Shown piece after piece: positions 43,080 to 53,800 of a stretch of DNA of 64,000 bases. Every line of letters starts with the position of its first letter. The first letter of the stretch is position 1. The DNA comes from Notospermus geniculatus. Its lineage: Eukaryota > Nemertea > Pilidiophora > Heteronemertea > Lineidae. The stretch is taken from positions 183,346 to 247,345 of the forward strand of contig NMRB01000906.1 in NCBI GenBank assembly GCA_002633025.1. The letters are read 5' to 3'. A program made the position numbers and the translations under genes. The notes below the pieces were generated by a model, which saw only the letters and a program-made list of their open reading frames with translations, was not told the origin of the DNA and did no database searches.

Positions 43080-43330
43080 GGTCGGTACCCACAAGCAGCA
43101 TTTTTACGTCCAATATACCCGCCAGGTGGCGTAACCCCAAAATCATCAATGTGCAAAAACTCAGGAACGACTTCACCGGAGCGCTCAAATGTGCTATGTG
43201 GCTCCCTCTAGATGACCTTTATGTGCATGTGAAGTTTCGGCCTGATCGGACATCCAATATTGCTGCCAGGTGGCATAACCCAAAAATCATCAAAGTCCAG
43301 TACTCGGGAATGACTTGATATGTGCCTCCC
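43080..43330 (+). repeat. Internal duplication, CCAGGTGGC(G/A)TAACCC block
   Basis: CCAATAT, GCCAGGTGGCGTAACCCCAA, AATCATCAA and GGAACGACTT occur at about 43110-43170 and again, diverged, at about 43253-43315. The apparent ORF through both is not supported by any motif. Confidence 0.55.
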
Positions 43331-43910
43331 TCTGTCATTTATGCCCAATCAGGTGAGCGCATGGTCCATGGACCATTTCATTCAAACATTCCGAGTGACA
43401 ACACCTTGTTGGACAATGCCAATACGTAGAGGAGGTTAAGCCAGCACTCCAGGCAAATACTGTTCTCATCCCAGGCAAAGATTCGTGGCAGAATTCAACG
43501 CTTTTGCACATCACACCGTTCTTCTCTTTTTAAATGTGGCCAAGCGAATAGGCCAATCTGACGCTGCAGGCACAATCAAAATGTAGATAATGCAAGCGTT
43601 TGTTCCAAGCACAGACGCGAGGCATTCAGCAAAAATCGTGTTTCGATATTTCTATCCGCACCATTTGTTTGGAAGTGTGAAAAGACAAACTCCTTCGAAC
43701 ACGTAGAATAGCGAAGCCACTGCTGCAGGTACAAATAACTGTAGCGTGGTAGGTCATGATGTGGTGATATATTCGACGTGCATGCAGAATCAAGGCATAA
43801 ATCCTAACAGTGGTGTTTTGACATTTTCATCCGTAGCATTTGTTTGGGAGTAAGAGAGAGCCACTCCTCGGAACATGTAGAATAGCCAAACCACTGCTGC
43901 AGGCACTGAC

Positions 43911-44452
43911 TACACTCCTTTCGCAGTGTCTTCTCACTCATACCTATCGTTCATAGACACTGCTTACAATAGTCAGATTCCCGCCGATTTACCGCATGAT
44001 GGCAGCACTAGTCAGCGGCCAAACAGCGTTGCTCCGTGCTTCGGCCTGTTTACAAGATCAATCAGTATAGGCCTACAAACAGAATAATCTCGTATAGAGC
44101 GCCGTTATCCACTTCTTTAGCGATGTTTCAAAACAAAAAATGCACGAGCTAAACACTGAAAAGTGCAAAGTGATACTGCATGCTGGACACGGCGGGGGGG
44201 GCAGCCATTGCTGTTGTTGTAGACTAGTCGTGCCGCGTCATAATGCAACAGTCCCATATAAAATGCTTTACGACGAGTGACCAGTCTGCCGCGGTTGTCA
44301 AGGACGCTGACAGTGAATCAATCAGAAAATGTTTCATATATTTCGTTAGTTACGCAAACGCCCTCTAGTGGTAAATCGGCGGGAATCTGGCTATTGTAAG
44401 CAGTGTCTATGAACGATAGGTATGAGTGAGAAGACACTGCGAAAGGAGTGTA
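43911..44452. mobile_element. 542-bp non-autonomous DNA transposon with 8-bp target duplication
   Basis: GCACTGAC is present at 43903-43910 and 44453-44460. The 83-bp terminal inverted repeats start TACACTCCTTTCGCAGTGTC and contain CATACCTATCGTTCATAGAC, with a single short run of mismatches. The interior has no ORF of note. An 8-bp duplication is typical of hAT, P and Merlin elements; the long TIR and TACACTCC end fit none of them clearly, so the superfamily is left open. Confidence 0.9.
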
Positions 44453-44460
44453 GCACTGAC

Positions 44461-45239
44461 ACGAGACGTCATCTCACTTTCGTATTTACAGAACAAGCAA
44501 CTCCGACGTATTTTTCATGTGTTGCGTTCTATCATTCGGATAATAATTGTCGGGTTTGTCCATTTGACAAACAGAGTTACGGAAATAATAATCATAGGCC
44601 TATTGTCCCGGCTAACATGAGAAATGGATAAGAAAGACTATTTTTTCCTGTTTTGGCATTTCCCAACCATAATCGAATTTTCCACATGATGTCAGCCGTT
44701 GGCAGTTGGGCTGCACCCACTCAGTAGAGAGAAAAATGTTCCGCAACTACACCGTTATGGCAATGTACTTGTATCATTGTAAAAAGCGATCAAATAGGCC
44801 TGGCTTCGGTACCATGACAACCCCTACGCACAGGCCCCGCCCGAGGACCTTCTGACAACACGCTAAGAAAGTAAGGATAAGACGTACGGATGTTCGCCCA
44901 CCTCAGTGAGTTTTTCATCCTGATGGGTTGCTCACTGTGGGTTTTCAGTTTTTGTTTAATAAAGACGTCACCATTCGTCATCATGCTGAGTAGAGGAAGT
45001 TCGATATATTCGGCCTGGGTGAAGAAAACATGTAAGGCCTACCTGCATGAAACAGGATGGTTCTAATGCGAAGAAGAACGCTATTTAACGGGGGTTCTTG
45101 CCAGGGTGGTCTGGCCCCCTAGCTTAAGCTGAAACGCAACCTAATTTACGGTGAATCCTGTTTCCTGAACACTTAAAAAATTCGAAAAGGCCACACTAAT
45201 TAAATTGAAGTGATCAAAGTGCAATGAAGAACAGCAGTG
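44461..45239. other. Unassigned intergenic stretch
   Basis: Two overlapping short + strand ORFs (44422-44631) start inside the right arm of the preceding transposon, which argues against a gene. Nothing else is recognised. Confidence 0.3.
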
Positions 45240-45594
45240 ACGTGGCACCAGATTGCAAAATTTTGAACTTTGACCTCTGTGGCCTTGAAAGGTAGGTCAA
45301 ATCAAAAACCTGTTACATGTCATGTATCCTCATTAGATACACCTATGATAACAATCTGGAGACGATCCAGTCATTAGTTCAGGAATTATTGGACTCTGAG
45401 TTTTCGTTTTTGCCACCTGGTGGCCAAGCCAAGAACTGAACCGGACCAAAATTTGGTGTCATAGGTCATCTGACCTAGAAGTATATATGTACCGAGTTTC
45501 AGATCAATAGCCCCAGCGGTTACGAAACGTACCCTGCTAACGGACGACGACGGGCTCTGCACCACCGTAAGAGCTCACCAGGTGAGCTAAAAAT
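45240..45594 (-). mobile_element. Dispersed element beginning TAGCTCACCTGGT, minus copy
   Basis: The minus strand reads TTTAGCTCACCTGGTGAGCT, TACGGTGGTGCAGAGCCCGT, CGTCCGTTAGCAGGG, ACGTTTCGTAACCGCTGGGG and onward, matching 29360-29710. Here the start is a CTCACCTGGTGAG hairpin, which is broken in the other copy. Confidence 0.7.
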
Positions 45595-46079
45595 GCCTCG
45601 ATAAATTCAAGGTGTTGCAAATCCCCCTCGGTGACAGATGTGCACGTAAAGTACATGCCAGGCCTAATGTGTTTTCGACGCCGAACCCAATGGTAATTCT
45701 TTTGTGGGCGTTGTCATTTATAAACCAAGCAAAGTTCAGGAGCGGAATAGCCAGAAGATTTTCCTCGGAGACAAACATGGTGCAATCAACAGGAAACGAC
45801 GGATGAAAAAGTCCTTTCCAGAATTCACCTTTCCATATTTACGAGAGAAATGTCAGCGTAGCCCTCGGGTAGAGTTCCTGACAGAAAATGAGAAATTATA
45901 AGCCGTTTCTGTTTCCCAATAACGGTGTGCGCCAGAAATGTTTGTAACAGGAAACGAAAAGTACCCAATGTATTCAATGATAAGGTAATTGGCAACAAAG
46001 GTACGTGTTCTCATCTTCGTTGTTTTTCGACATTTGGATAGTTTATTCTTATATCACTTATGGAATGGTACATAGACAA
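45595..46079. other. Unassigned intergenic stretch
   Basis: Nothing recognised; short overlapping ORFs only. Confidence 0.3.
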
Positions 46080-46485
46080 AAGTCCATGCAGTTCATGGTA
46101 CATAATAAAATGTCAAATATACAGTCCATAAAATGTCAAAGGCAGAGACCACAAAAAGTCAAAGACACAGTGAAAAATGTCGAAGACACAGTCCATAAAA
46201 ATGTCGAAGACATAGTCCATAAAATTTCAATTATATTCCAATTAACTTCAAAGGCACAGTCAATAAAAAAAATAATGTCAGACACAGTCCATGAAATTTC
46301 AAAGACGCAAACCATATACATTGTAAATGACGTTACTGACAGAGTCCATGAATTGAAGACACAGTCCGGGAAAATAATGTCAGACACAGTCCATGAAATT
46401 TCTGGGACACAATCCATAAAAATAATGTCAGACACAGTCCATAAAATTTCAAAGACACAGTCCATAGAGATAATGTACATGTTGA
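46080..46485 (+). repeat. Minisatellite of GACACAGTCCATAAAAT units
   Basis: GACACAGTCCATAAAATTTC and AAATAATGTCAGACACAGTC alternate with spacers over about 400 bp, giving units of roughly 22 and 45 bp. Open frames on both strands across the array (up to 189 codons on +) are produced by the repeat and show no protein motif. Confidence 0.85.
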
Positions 46486-47792
46486 TTTGCAGTTATGTGC
46501 ATTTTCATATGTATATTAAGGTACAGGCAAAAAACGTTGAGACACACAATGTCACGAACCTTTTATACGCGTAGAGAACATGTTCATTTGAGTGAATTAA
46601 AACGGTTTATAAAGGTTCAGTCATGCAAAATATTTATTTTGACCGATGTTCGGAATTAAAATTGTGCAGTTAAAGCTAGGAGGAATTATAATTCCTCCAA
46701 GAGTTAAGCAACTACAAAAGTCACGGAGTGTTTGAGCATCATCGGGGAGTTCCGTGACCTTTGAATGCTTTCAACATCAATTGTCATGCCCATTAGTTGC
46801 GTCCTTGCTATTTTATTGCTGATTTCAAATGGATATTGTTTCGCTCTTTTGTCAAAAGGTCAATAAAGGTATCGGGAGCTTGTTTCTTTGTGTTATGTTC
46901 AAAAAGTATTGAATCTAAGGGAACATGATCGGTTGAAGTGATGGCGCTGTCGCGTCCTACCAAGCACAAGTAGGCCTATAGGCCCTAGCACACAGTTTAT
47001 AGCCATTCCTCTGCTAAGGCATGTTCCCACTGGTTACGAATGCAGAAAATGCATTTTCCCCATAGATGGGCGTGGCTGTTTTTGCCGTAAAAATCAGTAG
47101 AACTATAGGCTATGTGAATTTTGTGAAACCATTGTTCTCTGGATACTTTTCTTTTTGATAATTTCTTCTATCACATGTTGCCTTGGTGAACGAACATCAT
47201 GGTCTTTCTTCTCTGTATTTTTTTCTAACAGTTTCATAAAGTAGGAGTGTAGCGTTACTTCCGAGTTCAAAGGCACATTGTAGAAGTATACATCAGAATA
47301 TCATTTTTCCTCAACGAAAAGTGGACGTATGTTGAAAAAAATGTCGCCCTGAGAAGCATTTTTGTGAAAAAATCTCAGGTTACACATAAACGCGATTTGA
47401 ATGTGTGCATTGTGAAACAACTAACATAAAGCCCGCTTTTTCTATGGAAGCAGGCCTGCCTTTTGATGGAGTTGACCTTTTTTTATCATAGACATTAGAC
47501 TGTTTGATACGTACAAGTACGGCATGATAAAGCCTAAGGGAATTTAGCGCTTTACTTTGATTCCTTTATCGCTGTCAACGACAAGAGGCATTCGTGAAAA
47601 ATATTCGCGGCAATTCCCACAGTTGCTTTTTGGATAATCGTATCTAAATATCATCCTGGATGATGCACGTTTCCGCCTATTTGAATATGGATCCCTTGCC
47701 GACGGTGTCGTTGTCATGTAACGTTCAGCGGCAGACAGAACTCAGGAGACTACGGTAGACCCTTTAAAATGGCGCAGACGCGGCTCTCCTAT
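46486..47792. other. Unassigned intergenic stretch
   Basis: An AGGAGGAATTATAATTCCTC palindrome lies near 46679-46698. No gene or repeat partner recognised. Confidence 0.35.
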
Positions 47793-47957
47793 GGCCGCTG
47801 TTACATACAAACGAACAACTCGCTTTTCATTTTTCGCTTCTCATTTTCCATTCAAAATCAAAATCAGAAAATGAACGCTTGTGTGAACAGTTAAATGTTC
47901 ATTCTTCGGGATGTGGCACAAATGACGAGTGAAAAATGAGCTTCTACTAACAGTGGC
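47793..47957 (+). mobile_element. MITE family E, uninterrupted 165-bp copy
   Basis: It reads GGCCGCTGTTACATACAAAC, CTCGCTTTTCATTTTTCGCT, then TTCAAAATCAAAATCAGAAA, ATGAACGCTTGTGTGAACAG, ATGTTCATTCTTCGGG, GACGAGTGAAAAATGAGC and ends AACAGTGGC. It gives the unbroken loop (CTTGTGTGAACAGTTAA) that is the insertion site in three other copies. Confidence 0.75.
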
Positions 47958-48049
47958 ATTACATGGTTTATAGACCGTTCCAACAAAAATGGCGGTCTAA
48001 CAGTTTTCACCCTATGACGTCAGAAGCTGAATGCCATTCAATGGCCGCT

Positions 48050-48185
48050 GGCACACTGAGCTGGTCAAGCGGGTCATCGGCACAAAAGTGTGGGTAAAAT
48101 AATTATCCGAGAGGATGCGTTTGGTAGTGTTATATTATACTTGGACAATGACGAGAACTAGTAGCCACCATCTCTGTTGGAAAAG
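48050..48185 (+). repeat. Dispersed repeat GGCACACTGAGCTGGTCAAG, copy 2
   Basis: Same blocks as 19565-19740, with an internal deletion of about 30 bp around the TTGGACAATGA segment. Confidence 0.6.
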
Positions 48186-49216
48186 TCTTAGTAGTTGAAC
48201 TTAAGACCAGACGACTTAATGTCGCTGTTACCCGTTGTTCAATCCAGTTGAAAGGAACGAAATAACCGCATGCACAATTATCAAGTGGGCTTGCCTTTAA
48301 TATCCAAAAGCGGTTTTATACATAAGAGCTTAGTTACCAGCAACATTTCATTTCCGTTAGAGTACAAACGGGCGATGTTTGAGTGCCCTCGACCTCAGCC
48401 TCCTGACCGTCGCTCCGTCATATTAAAGCCCCCTAAAGCCGACGGCGGAAGTACAAGCCATCGAACTCAACCCCGGGGCACGATCCGGTCATTTACATTC
48501 ACCAAGATGGATTATTTTAATACGACGAGAAACTTCGAGACAGTAGAATACCAAGAAAGTACATCTTCGATTTTCCGTCAGTTGAATAATAAAGTCGTTC
48601 AGTTATCTGACAGGAAATCGAGCTGTTGGCATCGATCAGATTCTCCAGTCGTTCGACTATTGTAATTAGGGAAACCCGCCAAATGCCAGCAACGAAATGA
48701 TGAAATTACTTTTTGTTGTACCAAAATAGTACTAAAAATAGGTTTTTGATAGTACGGATAAGTTACATGCACTATGGTACTGTTTGAAACCATCAATAGC
48801 CAATACCGTCAATGTCCGCAGCACATTCGTGGCTGTCTCCCTAAAATATTGAACTAGCTATTTTTTACCGTGTGCATAACATGTACGTGTACGTGAAAGC
48901 TGGCAGCCTGGAGTGAACAAAGGAGAGGTTCGTCACCTTGCAGTGGTTGGTCACTAGTAGATACACCATTCTCTGGAGTGGAGTGTGGCTGACAAACAAA
49001 ATCTGTCAATGGAAGGCCGACCTCTCCATGGTTGCCAACTACTCCATGGCTCACACAACACATTCATGTCTGCGAGATAGGACGTCATGTCTGTTATAAT
49101 AATAGTATATTGTTGCATATTAAAATACATGTAGTTACAACAGTAGACTGATAGAGACAGTAATAGACTGTACTAGAATTAAAATAGTTAGAATAATAAA
49201 CTCAATAGAGATAACC
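48186..49216. other. Unassigned stretch with one 131-codon ORF
   Basis: An ATG-initiated + strand ORF spans 48270-48665 with no tandem or inverted repeat beneath it, which makes it one of the less artefactual ORFs here. Its protein is basic, with a proline/arginine-rich stretch (around residues 42-55), and has no domain I recognise, no signal peptide and no membrane segment. No promoter, splice or polyadenylation evidence accompanies it. It is not called as a gene. Confidence 0.25.
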
Positions 49217-49440
49217 AACATAGAGCACAAAAAACGACACACAAAATGATAGTAAACATAAAACGTCTCCTTATTTTGCAAATTTTCTACCCCAACCGGG
49301 GTCTTCCTCAGGCACTTTGTAGTTGAGATCCCGGAAGTGAAGCAACTAGTCACTTCTGGGATCTCAACTAGAATGTGCCTGAGGGAAGACCCCGTTGGGG
49401 TAGAAAATTTGCAAAATTCGGAGACGACTTATGTTTACTA
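49217..49440. mobile_element. Head-to-head pair of a retroelement end with hammerhead-like cores
   Basis: The left half on the minus strand (CCTGAGGAAGACCCC at 49298-49312) and the right half on the plus strand (CCTGAGGGAAGACCCC from 49378) are the same module facing outward from a centre near 49345, where TTGAGATCCCGGAAGTGA and its complement pair. Each half continues GGGGTAGAAAATTTGCAAAA and GGAGACG. The module matches the insert at 3290-3422. Inverted partial terminal repeats are known in Penelope-like elements, whose terminal repeats carry hammerhead ribozymes; the assignment here is an inference. Confidence 0.6.
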
Positions 49441-50869
49441 TTATGTAATAGAGATAACAATAGACTATAATATTTCATGGTTGAATATGGAGGCATTTGG
49501 AGGTTTCGATATGTTTTGCTCCAGCTTTACATGTATTTGGTTACTTTGTGACAACACAAGTTACTATAGTGTCAACAAGTTCTTCTTAACTTTAATTTCC
49601 TCGTCATTTTTTGGTCGACTTCGTTTTGCCGTAATATGTTCGTGATCACCAAGTGTCACATCATAAGGCCCTAGAGCATTCCCCTTGGCCGTGCATTGAA
49701 TGTCCAGTGCAGTGTACATGCCAGTGGTTCCTTTTTGCCCTTCTTCATTTTCCTGAAAACACCATCAGAATATGTTTGATTTCCCAGACGACCTGTTTCT
49801 TTCGAGCAAGAAAAAGATACCGGAGGAGTTGATATGGATGATCGTCAGTGAATGGTTTGGGAAAGAACTGAGTAAACATGCACGGTATTGCCGCTGTGTC
49901 TCGTTCGATGCTACTCGGTCAAGTAGACATGGTCGTCAGCCTTACAAACGATGCCAAAAAAACTAAGCAACCTGTGCCAAAATAACCAATAAAAATTATG
50001 AAAACCTCATCTTCTTCCTTCGCAGAGTTTGGAGAGTGGCGTTTGAAGTTCAGCTGGGAGTAAAAATGGAAAGACTTGCCATAAAAGTATGTACCCTTGA
50101 GGTCTGAATTGCTAGTGTATTGGTGGAATTGTCTTCTTGGTGCAAGCATTGTCCAGTCAAATCTTGAAATTAACCAAGAAAATGGCTTTCTTAAAGCTGT
50201 ACGACAGGAGAAGATTTTCCCTGGGTCACCTGGCAATAGGAGCAGTCAGCCGCGCATATTGCTAACAGATGGCAGCACAGTCTTAGCGGACCAAATGTAC
50301 AGGAAATCTATTATGATCGCTGCTCGATAGATAATGACTGGGTCCGCGAGATGCATTGAATTGGGCCCTAGTGACACCTAGTGGTCAACTCGCTGACAGC
50401 TCCTATTGCAGGACTAGGTTTTGTCAAGAAAAGAACAGATCAGAAGAATGGCACTTTTTTCCGGATTTCATCGTATAATCCTGTAATGGCTCTTCCCTTC
50501 GTAGACACCTACGTGACCAGTGTCTTCTCACTGAAATCGATGAATGCAGAACTCTCGCGTGCAGTTGAAGCTGCACATCATGATCCCTGGCTGTTATTGC
50601 ATTGGAATCGTACGGTATTGTCAGTTGGCCGAGCCAAGTACACTTACGTCGTCCGAGAAATACTGTTTCTGTCAGCTTCCTCGGTGCAAATCGATCTTAC
50701 GTACCAGACTGCCGGCAATCAATTAGTCAGGCAAGAAGCAGGTGAAAGGTCATTAAGTAAAAGACTGGTCTTGAATACTGTTTGTGTCGTATTGCCACAT
50801 AAACTACAGGGTGCATCAGTGAAATTGTAGTAGACTGACCAATGCTGGGATGTCAAATGAATTTCTGGA
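49441..50869. other. Unassigned stretch with unrecognised ORFs
   Basis: ORFs at 49772-49966, 50097-50330 and 50381-50830 (149 codons) are not underlain by obvious repeats. None has a motif I recognise, and no splice-site chain links them. They could be exons of an unknown gene or chance frames; I make no gene call. Confidence 0.25.
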
Positions 50870-51450
50870 CAGTCAATCAAATTGGCGTGTCAAAAGAATT
50901 TTGGACCGACAAACCGACTATTCGACCAACGGACCACCCACAGGCGTATCGAAAGAATTTTGGACTGACCAAACAACCAACGGACCAGCTGGCCAGACCA
51001 ATCAACGAGCCGGGTAGCCGGCCAGCGGGACAGCCGACCAATCGTCCAGCACACCAACCAACCAATCGGCCAAGTGACCAGCCCTCCTACCAACGAATGT
51101 TCGAGCCAGCCAGCAGATTTACCGACGAATCGACCAACCAACCAGCCGACCAATGGACCAGCCAGCCAGCTGATCAACTGACCAATCGACCAGCCGGCCA
51201 GGCGATTGAATGTCAGTTCGTCTGGCCGATTGGCCAGCTAAACTGCCGGCCAACTGACCAATTGACAAAGTGACCAGCCAACCAGCCAGTCAGCCGACCA
51301 TCCCATACCGACTGACCAGCGGGCCACCTGACCAGCGAGGTACCCAGCCAACTGGCCACCTGACCAGCCGAGAAGCCGGCAACCCGACCAGTGGGCCAAC
51401 CGGCCACCCGCACCCGATCAGTTGACCAGCCAGCCACCCGCCTACCCGAA
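50870..51450 (+). repeat. Degenerate CCAGCCGACCAA minisatellite
   Basis: About 580 bp of GACC, AACC and AGCC steps (GACCAACCAGCCGACCAATG is typical), with no strict unit but a strong 4- and 12-bp rhythm. It is C/A-rich on + and T/G-rich on -. The resulting frames encode Pro-Thr-Asp-Gln or Gly-Trp-Leu-Val strings on either strand, a compositional artefact. Confidence 0.85.
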
Positions 51451-51888
51451 CACAAGAAACACAAGAGTCATTTCTAAGCCAGAATGCTCTTGAACAATTT
51501 GCTACACGTGATCAGTCTTCTGAGTCCTTTAAGTTCTCACTGTAGGCGATACCATTCACATCCCGGTAGTGTACTTACCACCTCCTAGAACGGAGTTTCT
51601 AATCAGCTTGTTTTCAAATCGCGTGGAAATGGCTCCCAGTGGACATGTTGTAAATGCCACGATGATGCAGCGAGCATCTCGCGTGTGAAACAATCGCTGT
51701 ATGAACTCAGATGCATGGGAAGAAAAATGGATGAATGGCGATGCTAATGATGATCGGCAGGAATCGAAAAACGCTTTGTTCAAAGTGTGAAGGGTCATTT
51801 TTGCATCGACGAAACAGGCGGTGAAGCCGTTTGCATGGACTTGGTCTGGTGCATGGTTGGTGGTGAAGTACTGGATCTTCGCCTTGTA

Positions 51889-52459
51889 AAGCATGGCGCA
51901 CAGCTGCGATTTTTCGTGCGATTGTTTAGGAGACTGCCCTTCCGACTGCTATAGAGCGACTGGAGATTTGCAGGATTTGTCGCGTAGTCTGCGGCAGATC
52001 GTTGCAGCAAGCGACCAGTCACTGTGATCGCCCCGATTAATCGAATCCCGTCTCATATCTGATCGCTTGAGTGGTCGTTACTTTGTTTTGCGGAAGATTG
52101 TTGCACTGGCGATCAGAATGACCGGTTTCAATGGCCAACGGAGACCAAAGAATTTCGATCACATCAAGAGACCAAAAATTCAACATGTTTAATTTTCGGT
52201 CGCAAAGGCCGACTTACTTTGCGACCAGTCCACTGATACAAAAACGATGAAACTTTCGCCCGCAAACAATTCCGATGCGACGCGACAATAGTCGACGACT
52301 GGTCGCTTCCGGAGGTCGCCAGTCGCTTGCGGATGGTTCACTGGAATGGTCGCAAGTGTGGTCGGCGAGCGACCTCGCACCCGATGGTTGCCTGCGACGC
52401 CGTTTTCGCCAGTCTCGTCGGTGGTCGCATGATTTTGGTCGCAGGTGTGCGCCATGCTT
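51889..52459. mobile_element. 571-bp TIR element rich in TCGC/GCGA
   Basis: The left end AAGCATGGCGCACAGCTGCG matches the complement of the right end CGCAGGTGTGCGCCATGCTT, about 20 bp with one mismatch, and the next 15 bp are similar (TTTTTCGTGCGA / CCAAAATCATGCGA). GGTCGC and GCGACC recur through the interior on both strands. The minus-strand ORFs are arginine/serine-rich and reflect this composition. Confidence 0.7.
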
Positions 52460-52969
52460 AAGGTCCGCGCTAGAGTTGTCGTGAACGTGTAGATGGTAGG
52501 GGAACCAAGCCAGTAAAGACTTACAGGTAGCCCAATACAAATCTTGTACTACAGCCTATCGTGGGCATTGTGGCCGGATATGTAGTAGGGCGAGGGTCGA
52601 CCCAATGTCCTCCAGGCAATCCGCACTTGTCTCTCCATGCCAACCAATGATGATGACCACAGAACCGCCAGTTGCTGCATTAGCTGACGAACTTCACCAG
52701 TAACTGCGTATTGACACGATGCCGAAGGCGAAACAAACAAGGGATCAGCTGTTAGTGCTGCGGAACGGAAACGCGACAAAAGCATTATTCTTTCCGAAGC
52801 CGAGCTGCTTCTGGATGATCAGCCTTTTCTTCGTTCGCATTCTTGGTCTAACATGAGGAAACAAGCATTGTCATTTGGACAGATAACTGCGCAGAATCTT
52901 TAAAAATACACTGTAACATCGTTGCCTTTCTTGGCACGATGCTTCCAACAGATATGTCACCTGAGAATA
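52460..52969. other. Unassigned intergenic stretch
   Basis: Nothing recognised. Confidence 0.3.
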
Positions 52970-53085
52970 TACTGTTTCTTTTTCGCAGGAATGTATTCTT
53001 CATATCATGCGTTCAAACCCAAGTTTAGGCTTTTGGCGTGTTGGTCTGATCTTCTTATGGTACATTATACTGGAGCGCTGAATAA
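52970..53085 (+). other. Possible 3'-terminal exon
   Basis: ACTGTTTCTTTTTCGCAG, ending at 52988, is a strong 3' splice acceptor. One frame from 52989 stays open for 30 codons (starting Glu-Cys-Ile-Leu-His and ending in a hydrophobic stretch) to a TGA, immediately overlapped by AATAAA. Acceptor, stop and polyadenylation-like signal fit a last exon, but the protein is unrecognised and chance is a real alternative. Confidence 0.15.
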
Positions 53086-53743
53086 ACTGTAATAGATAAA
53101 AACTATATTTTGTCATCGTCGTTATGTAACCACACATTCTATACATGCATGTAATGTGTACATTTCAAAGGGCACAAAGCATGTTTTTCAGGAGCTGTAG
53201 AATATGGTAAACATTAACTGGTTTTTACCATATTTGTAGAAGGTATTATATTATGGTGCTAGTGAAAATTGTCGCGATTAGCTCGAAAAAGACAGTTTCT
53301 TCAAAAATGTATTTATTGTGTACATACAAAACAAAGCCAAAAGACTCAGAAGATGTGACCTGGGACAGATCATAATCAGCAGCCCTGATATATTCGTAGT
53401 TACAAAGAGGAATTCTTACCACAAATTCAAATTCAAATAGAGTTTATTTCCTTTATTATAATACATTAAACGTTGGGTGAAATACAGTTGCACTAACTAG
53501 TGCTAGGTGCAGATAGAGAAAAGACACATGTATGGTACGAGATAAGGTGCGGGATAAGATCGGTCTAGGGAATGAACCCAAAGAACCATAGCCCCAAAGA
53601 AAACATGTACACATGTATTGATGACTGAAGATTTCTCAAAGAAATAAAATTTTTGGGCAACAACATCGTTTTGGAAATGACCTCTTATTTCCTTAGCAGG
53701 TGGAGTGTCTAATTCTCAACTGTCTCCTGATTTCTCATTTTAG

Positions 53744-53800
53744 GTAGGTGGTTTTAGCGGTGGTCACGCAGATGGTGACGGCGACGGCCCCAAGGAAAAG
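53744..53800 (+). other. Candidate 57-nt microexon / recursive-splice exon
   Basis: CTGATTTCTCATTTTAG ends at 53743 and 53801 begins GTACAG (with a second possible donor, GTAAGA, at 53806). Between them are 57 nt with a frame reading VGGFSGGHADGDGDGPKEK, in phase at both ends. The exon itself starts GTAGGT, so the acceptor could also be a recursive splice site. The segment is more GC-rich than its surroundings. No homologous protein is recognised. Confidence 0.3.

Noticed and set aside
46005-46574. 189-codon ORF on +
   Set aside because: It runs across a minisatellite of GACACAGTCCATAAAAT units, and the opposite strand is also open. The peptide is a repeat of the DNA unit with no protein motif.
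48270-48665. 131-codon ORF as a real gene
   Set aside because: It is open and not repeat-derived, but has no recognised domain, no splice or promoter evidence and no homologous copy; left as a note in the regional entry.
49217-49440. Bacterial-style terminator or attenuator hairpin
   Set aside because: The hairpin belongs to a dispersed animal repeat present three times; there is no prokaryotic gene context.
50381-50830. 149-codon ORF as an exon
   Set aside because: No motif recognised and no clear splice sites at its edges; chance frames of this size are expected in 64 kb on six frames.
50842-51464. Pro/Thr/Asp/Gln-rich ORF on + and Gly/Trp-rich ORFs on -
   Set aside because: Degenerate CCAGCCGACCAA repeat; both strands are open because of composition.
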